NCBI GenBank assembly: GCA_029263125.1
Contig: JAJCYD010000023.1
Coordinates: forward strand, 1 to 64,000
From: Solirubrobacteraceae bacterium
GTDB taxonomy: Bacteria; Actinomycetota; Thermoleophilia; Solirubrobacterales; Solirubrobacteraceae
Direction: 5' to 3'
Length of the DNA stretch: 64,000 nt
Shown: positions 25,661 through 33,273 of the stretch, piece by piece
How positions within the stretch are numbered: position 1 is the first letter of the stretch
Layout: each line of letters starts with the position of its first letter
Translations under genes and position numbers: made by a program
Notes under the pieces: generated by a model
Databases searched by the model: none
What the model was told of the DNA's origin: nothing
Seen by the model: the letters and a program-made list of their open reading frames with translations, nothing else

Positions 25661-26751
25661 GCGCGTGCGACCGCTGCCTGCGACGCACCGCGCTCGTGGC
25701 ATCGCTGGCGGGTCACATCGAACGCGCTCGCCGCAACCACCGGCACATCTCCGAGCTGCTGGGGCTCAGCGACGAGAGCTTGGTGTCGGCTTTGGCCGGT
25801 GAGCGTCGCGGCGAGATCGAGCGCCGCCATGCGTCCTTCGACGCGGACGCCGCTCGTGATCAGATCGACGCGGCGGCGCTGCATCCGATCTGCCGTCACG
25901 ACGCCGGATACCCACCCCAGCTGGCACAGGGCGCCGACGCCCCCGCCGTACTGCATGTCGCCGGCGATCCGGGCCGGCTGCAAGCCCTCCGTCACGCTGA
26001 CACGCCCGCGGTGGCGATCGTGGGAGCCCGAAGAGCCGGGCACGAGGGGCTCGAGATCGCCCGCGGCCTCGGCCGCGGGCTGGCGGCCGCGGGCGTGACG
26101 GTCGTCAGTGGCATGGCGCTCGGCATCGACTCCGCGGCGCATGCCGGCGCGCTGCAGGTCGGTGGCCCGACGCTGAGCGTGCTCGCGAGCGGGGCGGACG
26201 TGCCATATCCGGCGAGCAAGCGCACGCTGTATCGCGCGCTCCTGCAAACCGATGCGGTGGTCTCGGAGATGCCGCCTGGATTTCAGCCGCTGCGCTGGTG
26301 CTTCCCCGCGCGCAACCGCACGATCGCCGGACTCGCGTCGCTGACGATCGTCGTCGAAGCGACCGAGCGGTCGGGTTCGCTGATCACCGCAGAGCTCGCG
26401 CAGGATCTCGGCCGCGCGGTCGGTGCGGTGCCAGGCTCGGTGCTGGCACCGCGTACCGCCGGCTCCAACGCCCTGCTGCGCGATGGCGCGCTGGTCATCC
26501 GCCATGCCCAGGACGCACTCGACGAAGTGCTCGGGATCGGCGTCTCCACGGCGCTCGCCGGCCGCGCCAGCGACGAGCTGCAAGGACCGCTGCGCGAGCT
26601 GCTGCTGCGCGTTGAGAACGGGAGTGCCACCGTGGACGATCTGGCGAACACGCCGGCCGAGGCGCAGGACGCGCTCGCCGGCCTTTCGGAGCTTGAGCTG
26701 CTCGGGTTCCTGCGCCGCGGACCCGCAGGACGGTACGTGCGCTGTGCGTAG
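25657..26751 (+). CDS. dprA: DNA-processing protein DprA
   Basis: A 364-residue DprA/Smf protein that loads RecA on incoming single-stranded DNA. The Rossmann-like core has AIVGARRAGHEGLEIARGLGRGLAAAGVTVVSGMALGIDSAAH, LASGADVPYPASKRTLYRAL and FPARNRTIAGLASLTIVVEA; a winged-helix-like C-terminal part follows. ATGA overlap with comM indicates co-expression. Together they are the core of DNA uptake processing in this genome. Confidence 0.93.
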   Translation: MSACDRCLRRTALVASLAGHIERARRNHRHISELLGLSDESLVSALAGERRGEIERRHASFDADAARDQIDAAALHPICRHDAGYPPQLAQGADAPAVLHVAGDPGRLQALRHADTPAVAIVGARRAGHEGLEIARGLGRGLAAAGVTVVSGMALGIDSAAHAGALQVGGPTLSVLASGADVPYPASKRTLYRALLQTDAVVSEMPPGFQPLRWCFPARNRTIAGLASLTIVVEATERSGSLITAELAQDLGRAVGAVPGSVLAPRTAGSNALLRDGALVIRHAQDALDEVLGIGVSTALAGRASDELQGPLRELLLRVENGSATVDDLANTPAEAQDALAGLSELELLGFLRRGPAGRYVRCA

Positions 26752-26760
26752 GACACATCA

Positions 26761-26804
26761 GCCTGAATCTCCGATCCACGATCATCGGAGATTGAGCCTC
26801 AGGC
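26761..26804 (+). terminator. two-part hairpin between dprA and thiD
   Basis: The inner stem pairs AATCTCCGAT (26766-26775) with ATCGGAGATT (26784-26793). The outer GCCTGA (26761-26766) pairs with TCAGGC (26799-26804), leaving a small asymmetric bulge. It begins 9 nt after the dprA stop and ends just before the thiD -10 box. There is no T-run, so it may terminate, or be an operator. Confidence 0.5.
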
Positions 26805-26805
26805 A

Positions 26806-26811
26806 TATCCT
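26806..26811 (+). promoter_or_regulatory. -10 box before thiD
   Basis: TATCCT ends 7 nt before the GTG at 26819, giving a leaderless transcript. It lies right after the hairpin at 26761-26804. Confidence 0.45.
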
Positions 26812-26818
26812 TGGACGC

Positions 26819-27616
26819 GTGTCGACTCGACGAATTCCGGTCGTGCTCTCGATCGCGGGGTCGGACTCCGGCGGGGGCGCCGGCATCCAGGCCGACATCA
26901 AGGCCTTCGCGCGCGCAGGCGTACATGGAGCGACCGCGATCACGGCGATCACCGCGCAGAACACGCTTGGCGTGCACGCCGTGGAGACGATCTCGCCGGA
27001 GATGATCGCCGCCCAGATCCAAGCCGTCGCGGACGACCTTCGTCTTGCGGCCGTGAAGATCGGGATGCTCGGCGACATCGCGACGATCGAGACGGTGGCC
27101 GTGGCGCTGGACTCGCTGCGAGACGGGCCGCCGGTCGTCCACGATCCAGTCATGGTCGCGGAGTCCGGCGCGCGCCTGCTCGAGAGCGACGCGGTCGCCG
27201 CGCTGCGCGAGCAGATCCTTCCGCGAGTCACCGTCATCACGCCGAACCTCCAGGAGGCGCGGGTCCTCGCCGGCGACGACGGCCTCGACGGGCTCGAGCT
27301 CGTTCAGGCCCTGCACGCGCTCGGGCCGGCCTTCGTCGTGGTCACCGGTGGGCACCGAGACGCGGCCACGGACCTCTTCTTCGACGGAGCGACGCTCACC
27401 GAGCTACCCGGCGAGCGCCACTCCGACGGCGCGGCGCACGGGTCCGGCTGCACCCATGCCTCGACGCTGGCCGCCCGCCTGGCGCTTGGCGACGACCCCT
27501 TGACGGCAGCCCTCCACGCTCGAGCGGTCGCCGCGGAGGCCGTGGCGAACGGGTTGCGCGATCTCGGTGGCGGCGCGGGACCGGTGAATGTGCTGAACAT
27601 CGGTCGAGCCGGTTGA
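26819..27616 (+). CDS. thiD: hydroxymethylpyrimidine/phosphomethylpyrimidine kinase
   Basis: A 265-residue ribokinase-fold kinase of thiamine synthesis that phosphorylates HMP and HMP-P. The family motifs are [74 protein letters not shown] and the anion-hole [20 protein letters not shown] at 26819 is chosen; it has its own -10 box and no Shine-Dalgarno. No other thiamine gene is nearby and no TPP riboswitch was recognised. Confidence 0.92.
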   Translation: MSTRRIPVVLSIAGSDSGGGAGIQADIKAFARAGVHGATAITAITAQNTLGVHAVETISPEMIAAQIQAVADDLRLAAVKIGMLGDIATIETVAVALDSLRDGPPVVHDPVMVAESGARLLESDAVAALREQILPRVTVITPNLQEARVLAGDDGLDGLELVQALHALGPAFVVVTGGHRDAATDLFFDGATLTELPGERHSDGAAHGSGCTHASTLAARLALGDDPLTAALHARAVAAEAVANGLRDLGGGAGPVNVLNIGRAG

Positions 27617-27713
27617 GAGCGGTCATACGGATGGCTGCCTCGAGCCGACCCCAATACCAGCTCCGGCGGACGGTCTGCGCGCCGGGCTCGCGATGGCCGC
27701 TGGACCCCTTTGT

Positions 27714-27719
27714 CATAAT
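27714..27719 (+). promoter_or_regulatory. -10 box before 27729 gene
   Basis: CATAAT lies 9 nt before the ATG at 27729; the mRNA would have only two or three leader bases. Confidence 0.4.
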
Positions 27720-27728
27720 CGCTGGCCG

Positions 27729-27977
27729 ATGAGGTTCTTGCGGATGAAGCCAGGTCACGGAGAGGTCCTCATCGCCGAGGGAGACGTCGAAGTGCCCGAG
27801 GAACACGAGGCGCTCGTCGAGGAGTTTCGCGCGCAGCTGGACCAGGGCATGTGGGCCGCCGTGCCGCGGGCGACGCCTGCGGGCCGGCGCGAGGCGCAGA
27901 TGGTCACGAGCTTCGACGACGTCCCCGAAGACGCTGACCGGGTGATCTTCTTTCCCCGCGCCGCCGGCGGGCGCTAG
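27729..27977 (+). CDS. small acidic hypothetical protein
   Basis: An 82-residue acidic protein (many Glu/Asp; MRFLRMKPGHGEVLIAEGDVEVPEEH start). It has the look of a small soluble domain: the final part, MVTSFDDVPEDADRVIFFPRAAGG, recalls ubiquitin-like or MoaD-like small proteins only loosely and I cannot assign it. It lies 15 bp before the next gene, and both precede ilvD in an apparent operon. Coding is supported by position, length and a plausible -10 box. Confidence 0.55.
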   Translation: MRFLRMKPGHGEVLIAEGDVEVPEEHEALVEEFRAQLDQGMWAAVPRATPAGRREAQMVTSFDDVPEDADRVIFFPRAAGGR

Positions 27978-27992
27978 ACCGGGACGTCGGCA

Positions 27993-28607
27993 ATGCTGCT
28001 CGCCCTCAGCGCCAGCGCCATCGTGGTCCTCGTCCTGCTGTGGGAGGTCGCGTGGCCCGTCGCGTCACAGCGCATCGAACGCTGGCGCGCGAGCCGCAGG
28101 CTGATCGCCGCCGACGGCTATGACCCGGGCCGCGAGCGCCGCGCCGAGCAGCGCGCGCGCACGCTGCTGTGCTCGTGCGTCAACGAGGAGGAGTGGGCGA
28201 TGTACCGCGACCTCGGCTTCATCCGCGTGTGGGGCGGGCTTGCCGAGGGCCCGCTCGCCGACCGCGACGGCGGTGGCGCGCCCTACGCCTACCTCATCTA
28301 TCCGCACAAGCCGATCGTCGCCTACCTCCCGCAGACGCGCCGCCTGCTCAGCGAGTACTGCATCACGTTCCTCGATGACACCCGGCCTTATGGCTCGGCG
28401 TTGCTGCCCGACTCCGACGACGTGCTGGCCAAGTGGATGGCGCTGACCGGCGACGAGCGACGCATCATCAACAGCGCGAACATGCATCTGCCCGGCCGCC
28501 AGGTCGACCCCAAGCAGGTGCGCCGAGACCTCTGGCGGCTCGGGCAATGGGAGCAGGCGCGTCTTCGCGATCAGCATCACGGCGCGGGTAGTGTTCCGGC
28601 CCCGTGA
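27993..28607 (+). CDS. membrane-anchored hypothetical protein
   Basis: A 204-residue protein with one N-terminal membrane helix (residues about 2-24, [23 protein letters not shown]), then a basic stretch and a soluble domain with a Cys pair near CSCVNEEEW, and [32 protein letters not shown] near the end. No family was recognised. Its stop overlaps the GTG of ilvD by four bases, so translation is likely coupled to that biosynthetic gene. Confidence 0.65.
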   Translation: MLLALSASAIVVLVLLWEVAWPVASQRIERWRASRRLIAADGYDPGRERRAEQRARTLLCSCVNEEEWAMYRDLGFIRVWGGLAEGPLADRDGGGAPYAYLIYPHKPIVAYLPQTRRLLSEYCITFLDDTRPYGSALLPDSDDVLAKWMALTGDERRIINSANMHLPGRQVDPKQVRRDLWRLGQWEQARLRDQHHGAGSVPAP

Positions 28608-30286
28608 CGACCGAGACCAAGCTCGATCCCAAGCACCGCAGCCGCGCCCTCACCGAGGGACCCAGTCGCGCGGCCGCCCGCGCGTACCTGCACGGCATCG
28701 GCTTCGACGATGACGCGCTGAAGAAGCCGATCATCGGCGTCGCCTCGACGTGGATCGAGACGATGCCCTGCAACTTCCACCTGCGTGCGCTGGCGGCGAA
28801 GGTCAAGGACGGCATCCGTGCCGCCGGCGGCACGCCGATGGAGCTCAACACGATCGCGATCTCCGACGGGATCACGATGGGCACGAGCGGCATGAAGACG
28901 AGCCTCGTCAGCCGCGAGGTCATCGCCGACTCGATCGAGCTCGTCGCGCTCGGCCACCTCTTCGACGGCGTCGTCGCGATCTCCGGCTGCGACAAGACGA
29001 TTCCCGGCACGGTCATGGCGCTCGCCCGCCTGGATGTTCCCGGCGTGATGCTCTACGGCGGATCGATCGCGCCCGGGCGCTTCAAGGGTCAGGACGTCAC
29101 GATCCAGGACGTCTTCGAGGCCGTCGGCAAGCACGCCGCCGGCACGATGTCCGAGGACGAACTCGAAGAGCTCGTCAAGGTCGCCAGCCCCGGCGCCGGC
29201 GCCTGTGGCGGCCAGTTCACCGCCAACACGATGGCGATGGCCTTCGAGGTCCTGGGCATCAGCCCGATGGGCTCGTCGATGGTTCCGGCGATGCATGCCA
29301 GCAAGGTCGACGTCGCGATGGCGTCGGGCAAGCTCATGATGGACGTCCTCGAGCGCGGCCTGCGTCCGCGCGACATCATCACCCGGGATGGGCTGGAGAA
29401 CGCGATCGCCGCGATCGCCACCAGCGGCGGCTCGACCAACGGCGTGCTGCACCTGCTCGCCATCGCTCGCGAAGCGGGCGTCCCGCTGGACATGGACGAC
29501 TTCGACCGCATCGCCGCTCGCACGCCGCTGCTGTGCGACCTCAAGCCCGGCGGGCGCTATGTCGCCACCGACCTCTACGACGCGGGCGGCGTCCCGCTCG
29601 TGGCGCAGCGGCTGCTGGAGGCCGGCCTGCTGCATGAGGACGCCATCACCGTCACCGGGCGCACCATCGGCGAGCACGCCCGAGAGGCGATCGAGACCGA
29701 CGGCCAGCGCGTCGTGCGCCCGCTCGACGACCCGATCAGCCCCACGGGCGGGCTGGCGATCCTGCGCGGCAACCTCGCTCCAGAGGGGTGCGTCGTCAAG
29801 CTCTCCGGTCACGAGCGCCGTCGCCACGAAGGTCCGGCTCGCGTCTTCGAGCACGAGGAGGACGCGATGGAGGCCGTCGTCTCAGAGACGATCCAGCGCG
29901 GCGACGTCATCGTCATCCGCAACGAGGGCCCCGCCGGCGGCCCGGGCATGCGCGAGATGCTGTCGGTGACCGCGGCGCTCAACGGCACCGGGATGGGCGA
30001 GCACGTCGTGCTGCTCACCGACGGGCGCTTCAGCGGCGCCACGCACGGCTTCATGGTCGGACACGTGGCGCCCGAGTCGGTGCGTGGCGGACCGATCGCG
30101 GCCGCCCATGACGGCGACATCATCACGGTCGACGTTGCGCAGCGGCGACTTGACATCGACCTCGATGACGAGACGATCGAGCAGCGCGTCGCGGCCTACG
30201 CGGGGCCGGACCACACGACCCTGGGGGGCGTGCTCGGCAAGTACGCCAAGCTTGTCTCCAGCGCATCAGAGGGCGCCATCACGTAG
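28604..30286 (+). CDS. ilvD: dihydroxy-acid dehydratase
   Basis: A 560-residue iron-sulfur enzyme that makes the 2-keto acids for valine, isoleucine and leucine. Cluster and active-site motifs are [67 protein letters not shown], and the C-terminal [12 protein letters not shown] and [21 protein letters not shown]. The GTG start overlaps the preceding gene. No other ilv gene is in the window. Confidence 0.95.
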   Translation: MTTETKLDPKHRSRALTEGPSRAAARAYLHGIGFDDDALKKPIIGVASTWIETMPCNFHLRALAAKVKDGIRAAGGTPMELNTIAISDGITMGTSGMKTSLVSREVIADSIELVALGHLFDGVVAISGCDKTIPGTVMALARLDVPGVMLYGGSIAPGRFKGQDVTIQDVFEAVGKHAAGTMSEDELEELVKVASPGAGACGGQFTANTMAMAFEVLGISPMGSSMVPAMHASKVDVAMASGKLMMDVLERGLRPRDIITRDGLENAIAAIATSGGSTNGVLHLLAIAREAGVPLDMDDFDRIAARTPLLCDLKPGGRYVATDLYDAGGVPLVAQRLLEAGLLHEDAITVTGRTIGEHAREAIETDGQRVVRPLDDPISPTGGLAILRGNLAPEGCVVKLSGHERRRHEGPARVFEHEEDAMEAVVSETIQRGDVIVIRNEGPAGGPGMREMLSVTAALNGTGMGEHVVLLTDGRFSGATHGFMVGHVAPESVRGGPIAAAHDGDIITVDVAQRRLDIDLDDETIEQRVAAYAGPDHTTLGGVLGKYAKLVSSASEGAIT

Positions 30287-30305
30287 AACCGGCAACACCG
30301 CGGCC

Positions 30306-30872
30306 ATGCGCATCGCGATCGACATCGACTCCACGCTGCACCACTACTGGAACCTCCTCTCCGAGGCGGCGATCCGACGCTTCGGAATCGACCTTCCCTA
30401 CGAGGAGCAGCTGGACTGGGGCATCACGCGGCTGCGCCCCGACCAGCTGCACCTGTGCATCCAGGAGACGCACCTCGATGCGGCGATCCTCGACAGCGAG
30501 CCCTACCCCGACGCCGTCGCGACGGTGACACGCTGGCGCGCGGCGGGGCACTTCATCCACATCACGAGCCACCGGGACGCGCACACCCTGGATGCCACCG
30601 CCCGCTGGCTGGAGCGGATCGGGCTGCCCTACGACGACCTGCACATCTCACACGACAAGATCAGTCGCTGCCTGCAACTGGGGATCGAACTGCTCGTCGA
30701 CGACAGCCCCGAGAACCTCGCCGACGCCATCGGGCACGGCATGGTCGTCGCCACGATCAGCCACCCATGGAACCGGGAGCTGTGCGAGGAGGAGGACGTC
30801 ATCTGCGCGTCGGACTGGCGTGAGCTGAACGACCTGCTGGATCCGCTGCTGCGCGGGCCCGCCAACGTGTGA
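30306..30872 (+). CDS. HAD-superfamily 5'-nucleotidase-like phosphatase
   Basis: A 188-residue HAD-fold protein. The catalytic motif I is RIAIDIDSTLHHYW (DxDxT), motif II is in HITSHRDAH, and motif III-IV in LLVDDSPENLADAIGHG, matching the NT5C/YqfW group of small 5'-nucleotidase-like phosphatases. The ATG at 30306 follows ilvD by 19 bp. The substrate is unknown. A hairpin at 30904 probably ends this transcript. Confidence 0.8.
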   Translation: MRIAIDIDSTLHHYWNLLSEAAIRRFGIDLPYEEQLDWGITRLRPDQLHLCIQETHLDAAILDSEPYPDAVATVTRWRAAGHFIHITSHRDAHTLDATARWLERIGLPYDDLHISHDKISRCLQLGIELLVDDSPENLADAIGHGMVVATISHPWNRELCEEEDVICASDWRELNDLLDPLLRGPANV

Positions 30873-30903
30873 GATCACACGCACGCTGCGGTACTCAACC
30901 TGT

Positions 30904-30930
30904 GCCTTCAGCGCTCAAGCGCGTGAAGGC
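30904..30930 (+). terminator. hairpin after the HAD gene
   Basis: GCCTTCA-GCGC pairs with GCGC-G-TGAAGGC around a TCAA loop, with a single bulged base. It lies 31 bp after the stop at 30872; there is no T-run. Confidence 0.5.
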
Positions 30931-31060
30931 CTCTCCCATCGCCGTCGGCCAGGCCGGCGCCTGAGACGCTAGCGGGTCCCGACACGATCCAGAACACGGT
31001 GGTCAATCCGGCCTGGCACGTTCCCGACTTGCCGTGGGCCGGCTCGCTTCCCGATCTTCA

Positions 31061-31384
31061 TCAGCTGAACGGACTCGGGCTGACCGGCCCGATCGTGCCG
31101 GGTTCGATCTCCTCCCAACCACGCTCCAGCAGCAGCGCGTGATGCGGCGTGTGGCGCATCACGAGGCTTCCGAAGAACACGCCGCGCTCGCGCCGGCGCA
31201 TGACGGCGTACCACATCGTCGTCGCGTCGCTCGTGCCCTGGATGCGCAGCCACGGCCTGGGTGGTTGGTCGGAGCCGTCCACGATCCCGGCGTCGATCAG
31301 CTGATGGATCGTGCACACGGTGCCCTGCGCGGTGTCGATGTAGAAGAGGCCCACTCGGTTCGAGACCAATGGTCGATGGGGCAC
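31061..31384 (-). CDS. hypothetical protein (107 aa)
   Basis: A 107-residue frame starting GTG (MPHRPLVSNRVGLFYIDTAQGTVCTIHQLID) with mixed, protein-like composition: IQGTSDATTMWYAVMRRRERGVFFGSLVM and LLLERGWEEIEPGTIG. It has a typical codon pattern, unlike the shadow frames, and an inverted repeat lies directly upstream of its start. No family is recognised. It stands alone between ilvD's operon and xerC on the minus strand. Confidence 0.55.
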   Translation of the reverse strand: MPHRPLVSNRVGLFYIDTAQGTVCTIHQLIDAGIVDGSDQPPRPWLRIQGTSDATTMWYAVMRRRERGVFFGSLVMRHTPHHALLLERGWEEIEPGTIGPVSPSPFS

Positions 31385-31407
31385 ATCCGCTCACTCGTAA
31401 GCGGATG
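31384..31407. promoter_or_regulatory. inverted repeat upstream of hypothetical gene
   Basis: CATCCGCT at 31384-31391 and AGCGGATG at 31400-31407 form perfect 8-bp arms around an 8-nt spacer. It overlaps the start of the minus-strand gene ending at 31384 and is about 95 bp before xerC. Confidence 0.4.
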
Positions 31408-31502
31408 CACACGACGAACGACGAGCCGGCGCGTGCAGGGCCACCCACGCGCGGGTCGAAGCACGATCACGTCCGATGCGCGCGCCCGCACCACAACCTC
31501 AC

Positions 31503-32396
31503 ATGAGCGCCGGATGGCGCGCCGCGCTCGTGCGCTTCGACGAGGACCTGCGTCGCAAGGGCTCGGCCGCGAAGACGCGTGAGGCCTACGGCTCGGACAT
31601 GCGCCAGTTCGCCGTCTGGGCCAGCGGTCAGGATGCCGAGCCGGCCGCCGTCACCTACCGACTGTTGCGTCGCTACGCGTCCGCGCTGTCTGAGCGGCGC
31701 CTGTCGTCGGCGACGGTCGCGCGCAAGCTGGCGGCATTGCGGTCGTTCTTCGGCGTGCTGCGCGAGCACGGCGACATCGCGGCCAACCCGGCGGACCTGC
31801 TGGCGGCGCCGAAGCTCGCCTCCGAGCTCCCGACGGTGCTCGCGCCCGAGCAGGTGAGCCGCCTGCTGGACCGCATTCCCGTATCGACGCCGCTGGAGCT
31901 CCGTGATCGCGCCCTGTTCGAGATCGCCTATGCCTGCGGGCTGCGCGCCGAGGAGCTCGTTCGCCTGAACGTCGGCTCGGTGGACTTCGATGGCGAGCAG
32001 CTGCGCGTCGAGGGCAAGGGCGACAGGACGCGCATCGTCCCCGCGGGGGAGCCGGCGATGGCCGAGTTGACTCGCTATCTCGACCGCGCTCGTGGCGCGC
32101 TGGATCGCGGAAACGGTGAGCTCGCGCTGTTTCTGTCGAAGTCCGGCCGGCGGTTGTCGACGTCGGACATCCGCCGACGCCTGAGCGTCTGGTCTCGCTA
32201 CGCCGCGATGCAGGGTGCCGTCCACCCCCACGCGCTGCGCCATTCGTTCGCGACGCATCTGCTGGAGGGCGGAGCGGACCTGCGCACGATCCAGGAGCTG
32301 TTGGGGCACGCATCGGTGTCAACGACGCAGACCTACACTCGGGTAGAGTCGGCGCGCCTGAAGGTCGCATACGCACGGGCGCATCCGAGGGCGTAG
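31503..32396 (+). CDS. xerC: tyrosine recombinase XerC/XerD type
   Basis: A 297-residue tyrosine recombinase. The N-terminal SAM-like DNA-binding domain (RFDEDLRRKGSAAKTREAYGSDMRQF) is followed by the catalytic core with Arg in ACGLRAEELVRLNVG, Lys in VEGKGDRTRIVP, the HPHALRHSFATHLLEGGADLRTIQELLGH box and the nucleophile Tyr in STTQTYTRV. It resolves chromosome dimers with its partner at dif. It is followed by the whiG-like sigma factor 6 bp later, the conserved actinobacterial pairing. Confidence 0.93.
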   Translation: MSAGWRAALVRFDEDLRRKGSAAKTREAYGSDMRQFAVWASGQDAEPAAVTYRLLRRYASALSERRLSSATVARKLAALRSFFGVLREHGDIAANPADLLAAPKLASELPTVLAPEQVSRLLDRIPVSTPLELRDRALFEIAYACGLRAEELVRLNVGSVDFDGEQLRVEGKGDRTRIVPAGEPAMAELTRYLDRARGALDRGNGELALFLSKSGRRLSTSDIRRRLSVWSRYAAMQGAVHPHALRHSFATHLLEGGADLRTIQELLGHASVSTTQTYTRVESARLKVAYARAHPRA

Positions 32397-32402
32397 CCAC
32401 CA

Positions 32403-33194
32403 GTGGAAACCAACGTCAAATCCATCGAGCTCAAGGACCTGTGGCGCCGGTACAAGCGCGATGGTGACGAGCGTGCCCGCGAACGGCTGGTCGTCGCCTA
32501 CTCGCCGCTGGTCAAGTACGTCTCCGGCCGGATGGCCTCGGGGCTGCCGGCGCACGTCGAGGAGGCCGACCTCATCTCCTACGGCCTCGGTGGGCTGATC
32601 TCGGCGATCGAGCGCTTCGAGCTCGAGCGCGAGATCAAGTTCGAGACCTACGCGATCACGCGCATCAAGGGCTCGATCATCGACGAGCTGCGCTCGCTGG
32701 ACTGGGTGCCGCGTTCGGTCCGCGCGCGAGCCCGCGCGATCGAACGGGCCAACACCAAGCTCGAGCACAAGCTCCAGCGTGCTCCCACCGACGAGGAGAT
32801 GGCGCGCGAGCTGGAGATGCCCGTCGGCGACTTTCAGGACGCGCTGCTGCAGATCTCCAACTCGACGGTCGCCGCGCTGGATGAGCTGTGGACGGTCTCC
32901 GACGCATCGGGCGATCAGGTCTCGCTGCTGGACACCCTCCAGGACCCGGGCGCGCCCGATCCCGCCGCGGTCATGGACGCGACGGACCTCAAGGACCGCA
33001 TCGCCGACGCGATCGCGCGCCTGCCCGAGCGCGAGAAGCTCGTGGTCGCGCTCTATTACTACGAGAACCTCACGCTTCGGGAGATCGGCGAGGTGCTCGG
33101 CGTGACCGAGTCGCGCGTCTCCCAGCTGCACACCAAGGCCGTCCTTCGCCTGCGCGGTCGGATGTCCGACGAGGACATCGGCGACGCCGCCTAG
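32403..33194 (+). CDS. whiG: RNA polymerase sigma factor, FliA/WhiG (sigma-28) type
   Basis: A 263-residue sigma-28-like factor with regions 2 to 4 and no region 1: AYSPLVKYVSGRMASGLPAHVEEADLISYGLGGLISAIERFE is region 2, with FETYAITRIKGSIIDELRSLDWVPRSVR ahead of region 3 and LTLREIGEVLGVTESRVSQLHTKAVLRLR as region 4.2. WhiG controls sporulation in Streptomyces, FliA motility elsewhere; no flagellar gene is in the window. Start GTG at 32403, 6 bp after xerC. Confidence 0.92.
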   Translation: METNVKSIELKDLWRRYKRDGDERARERLVVAYSPLVKYVSGRMASGLPAHVEEADLISYGLGGLISAIERFELEREIKFETYAITRIKGSIIDELRSLDWVPRSVRARARAIERANTKLEHKLQRAPTDEEMARELEMPVGDFQDALLQISNSTVAALDELWTVSDASGDQVSLLDTLQDPGAPDPAAVMDATDLKDRIADAIARLPEREKLVVALYYYENLTLREIGEVLGVTESRVSQLHTKAVLRLRGRMSDEDIGDAA

Positions 33195-33243
33195 CGACCC
33201 GGCCGGTAGCCGGCTGGAAACACCGGCGGCCCAGTACTAGCAT

Positions 33244-33270
33244 CGCGGCTCCCCGAGGAGAGGAGCCGCG
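33244..33270 (+). promoter_or_regulatory. hairpin enclosing the SD of the EF-G-like gene
   Basis: CGCGGCTCC at 33244-33252 pairs perfectly with GGAGCCGCG at 33262-33270; the 9-nt loop is CCGAGGAGA. The ATG lies at 33274, so the ribosome binding region (AGGAG at 33261-33265) is in the 3' arm of a 9-bp GC-rich stem, with a second GAGGAG in the loop. It could hold back translation or be a remnant terminator for the sigma gene. Confidence 0.55.
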
Positions 33271-33273
33271 GCT

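Noticed and set aside
21800-25702. 1300-residue open frame on the minus strand
   Set aside because: It lies opposite lepB, rnhB and comM, all with strong motifs; long antisense frames are expected at this GC content and its composition is Arg/Ala/His-rich without domains.
26752-26818. TPP riboswitch before thiD
   Set aside because: Only 67 bp are available and the CUGAGA-type conserved core is absent.
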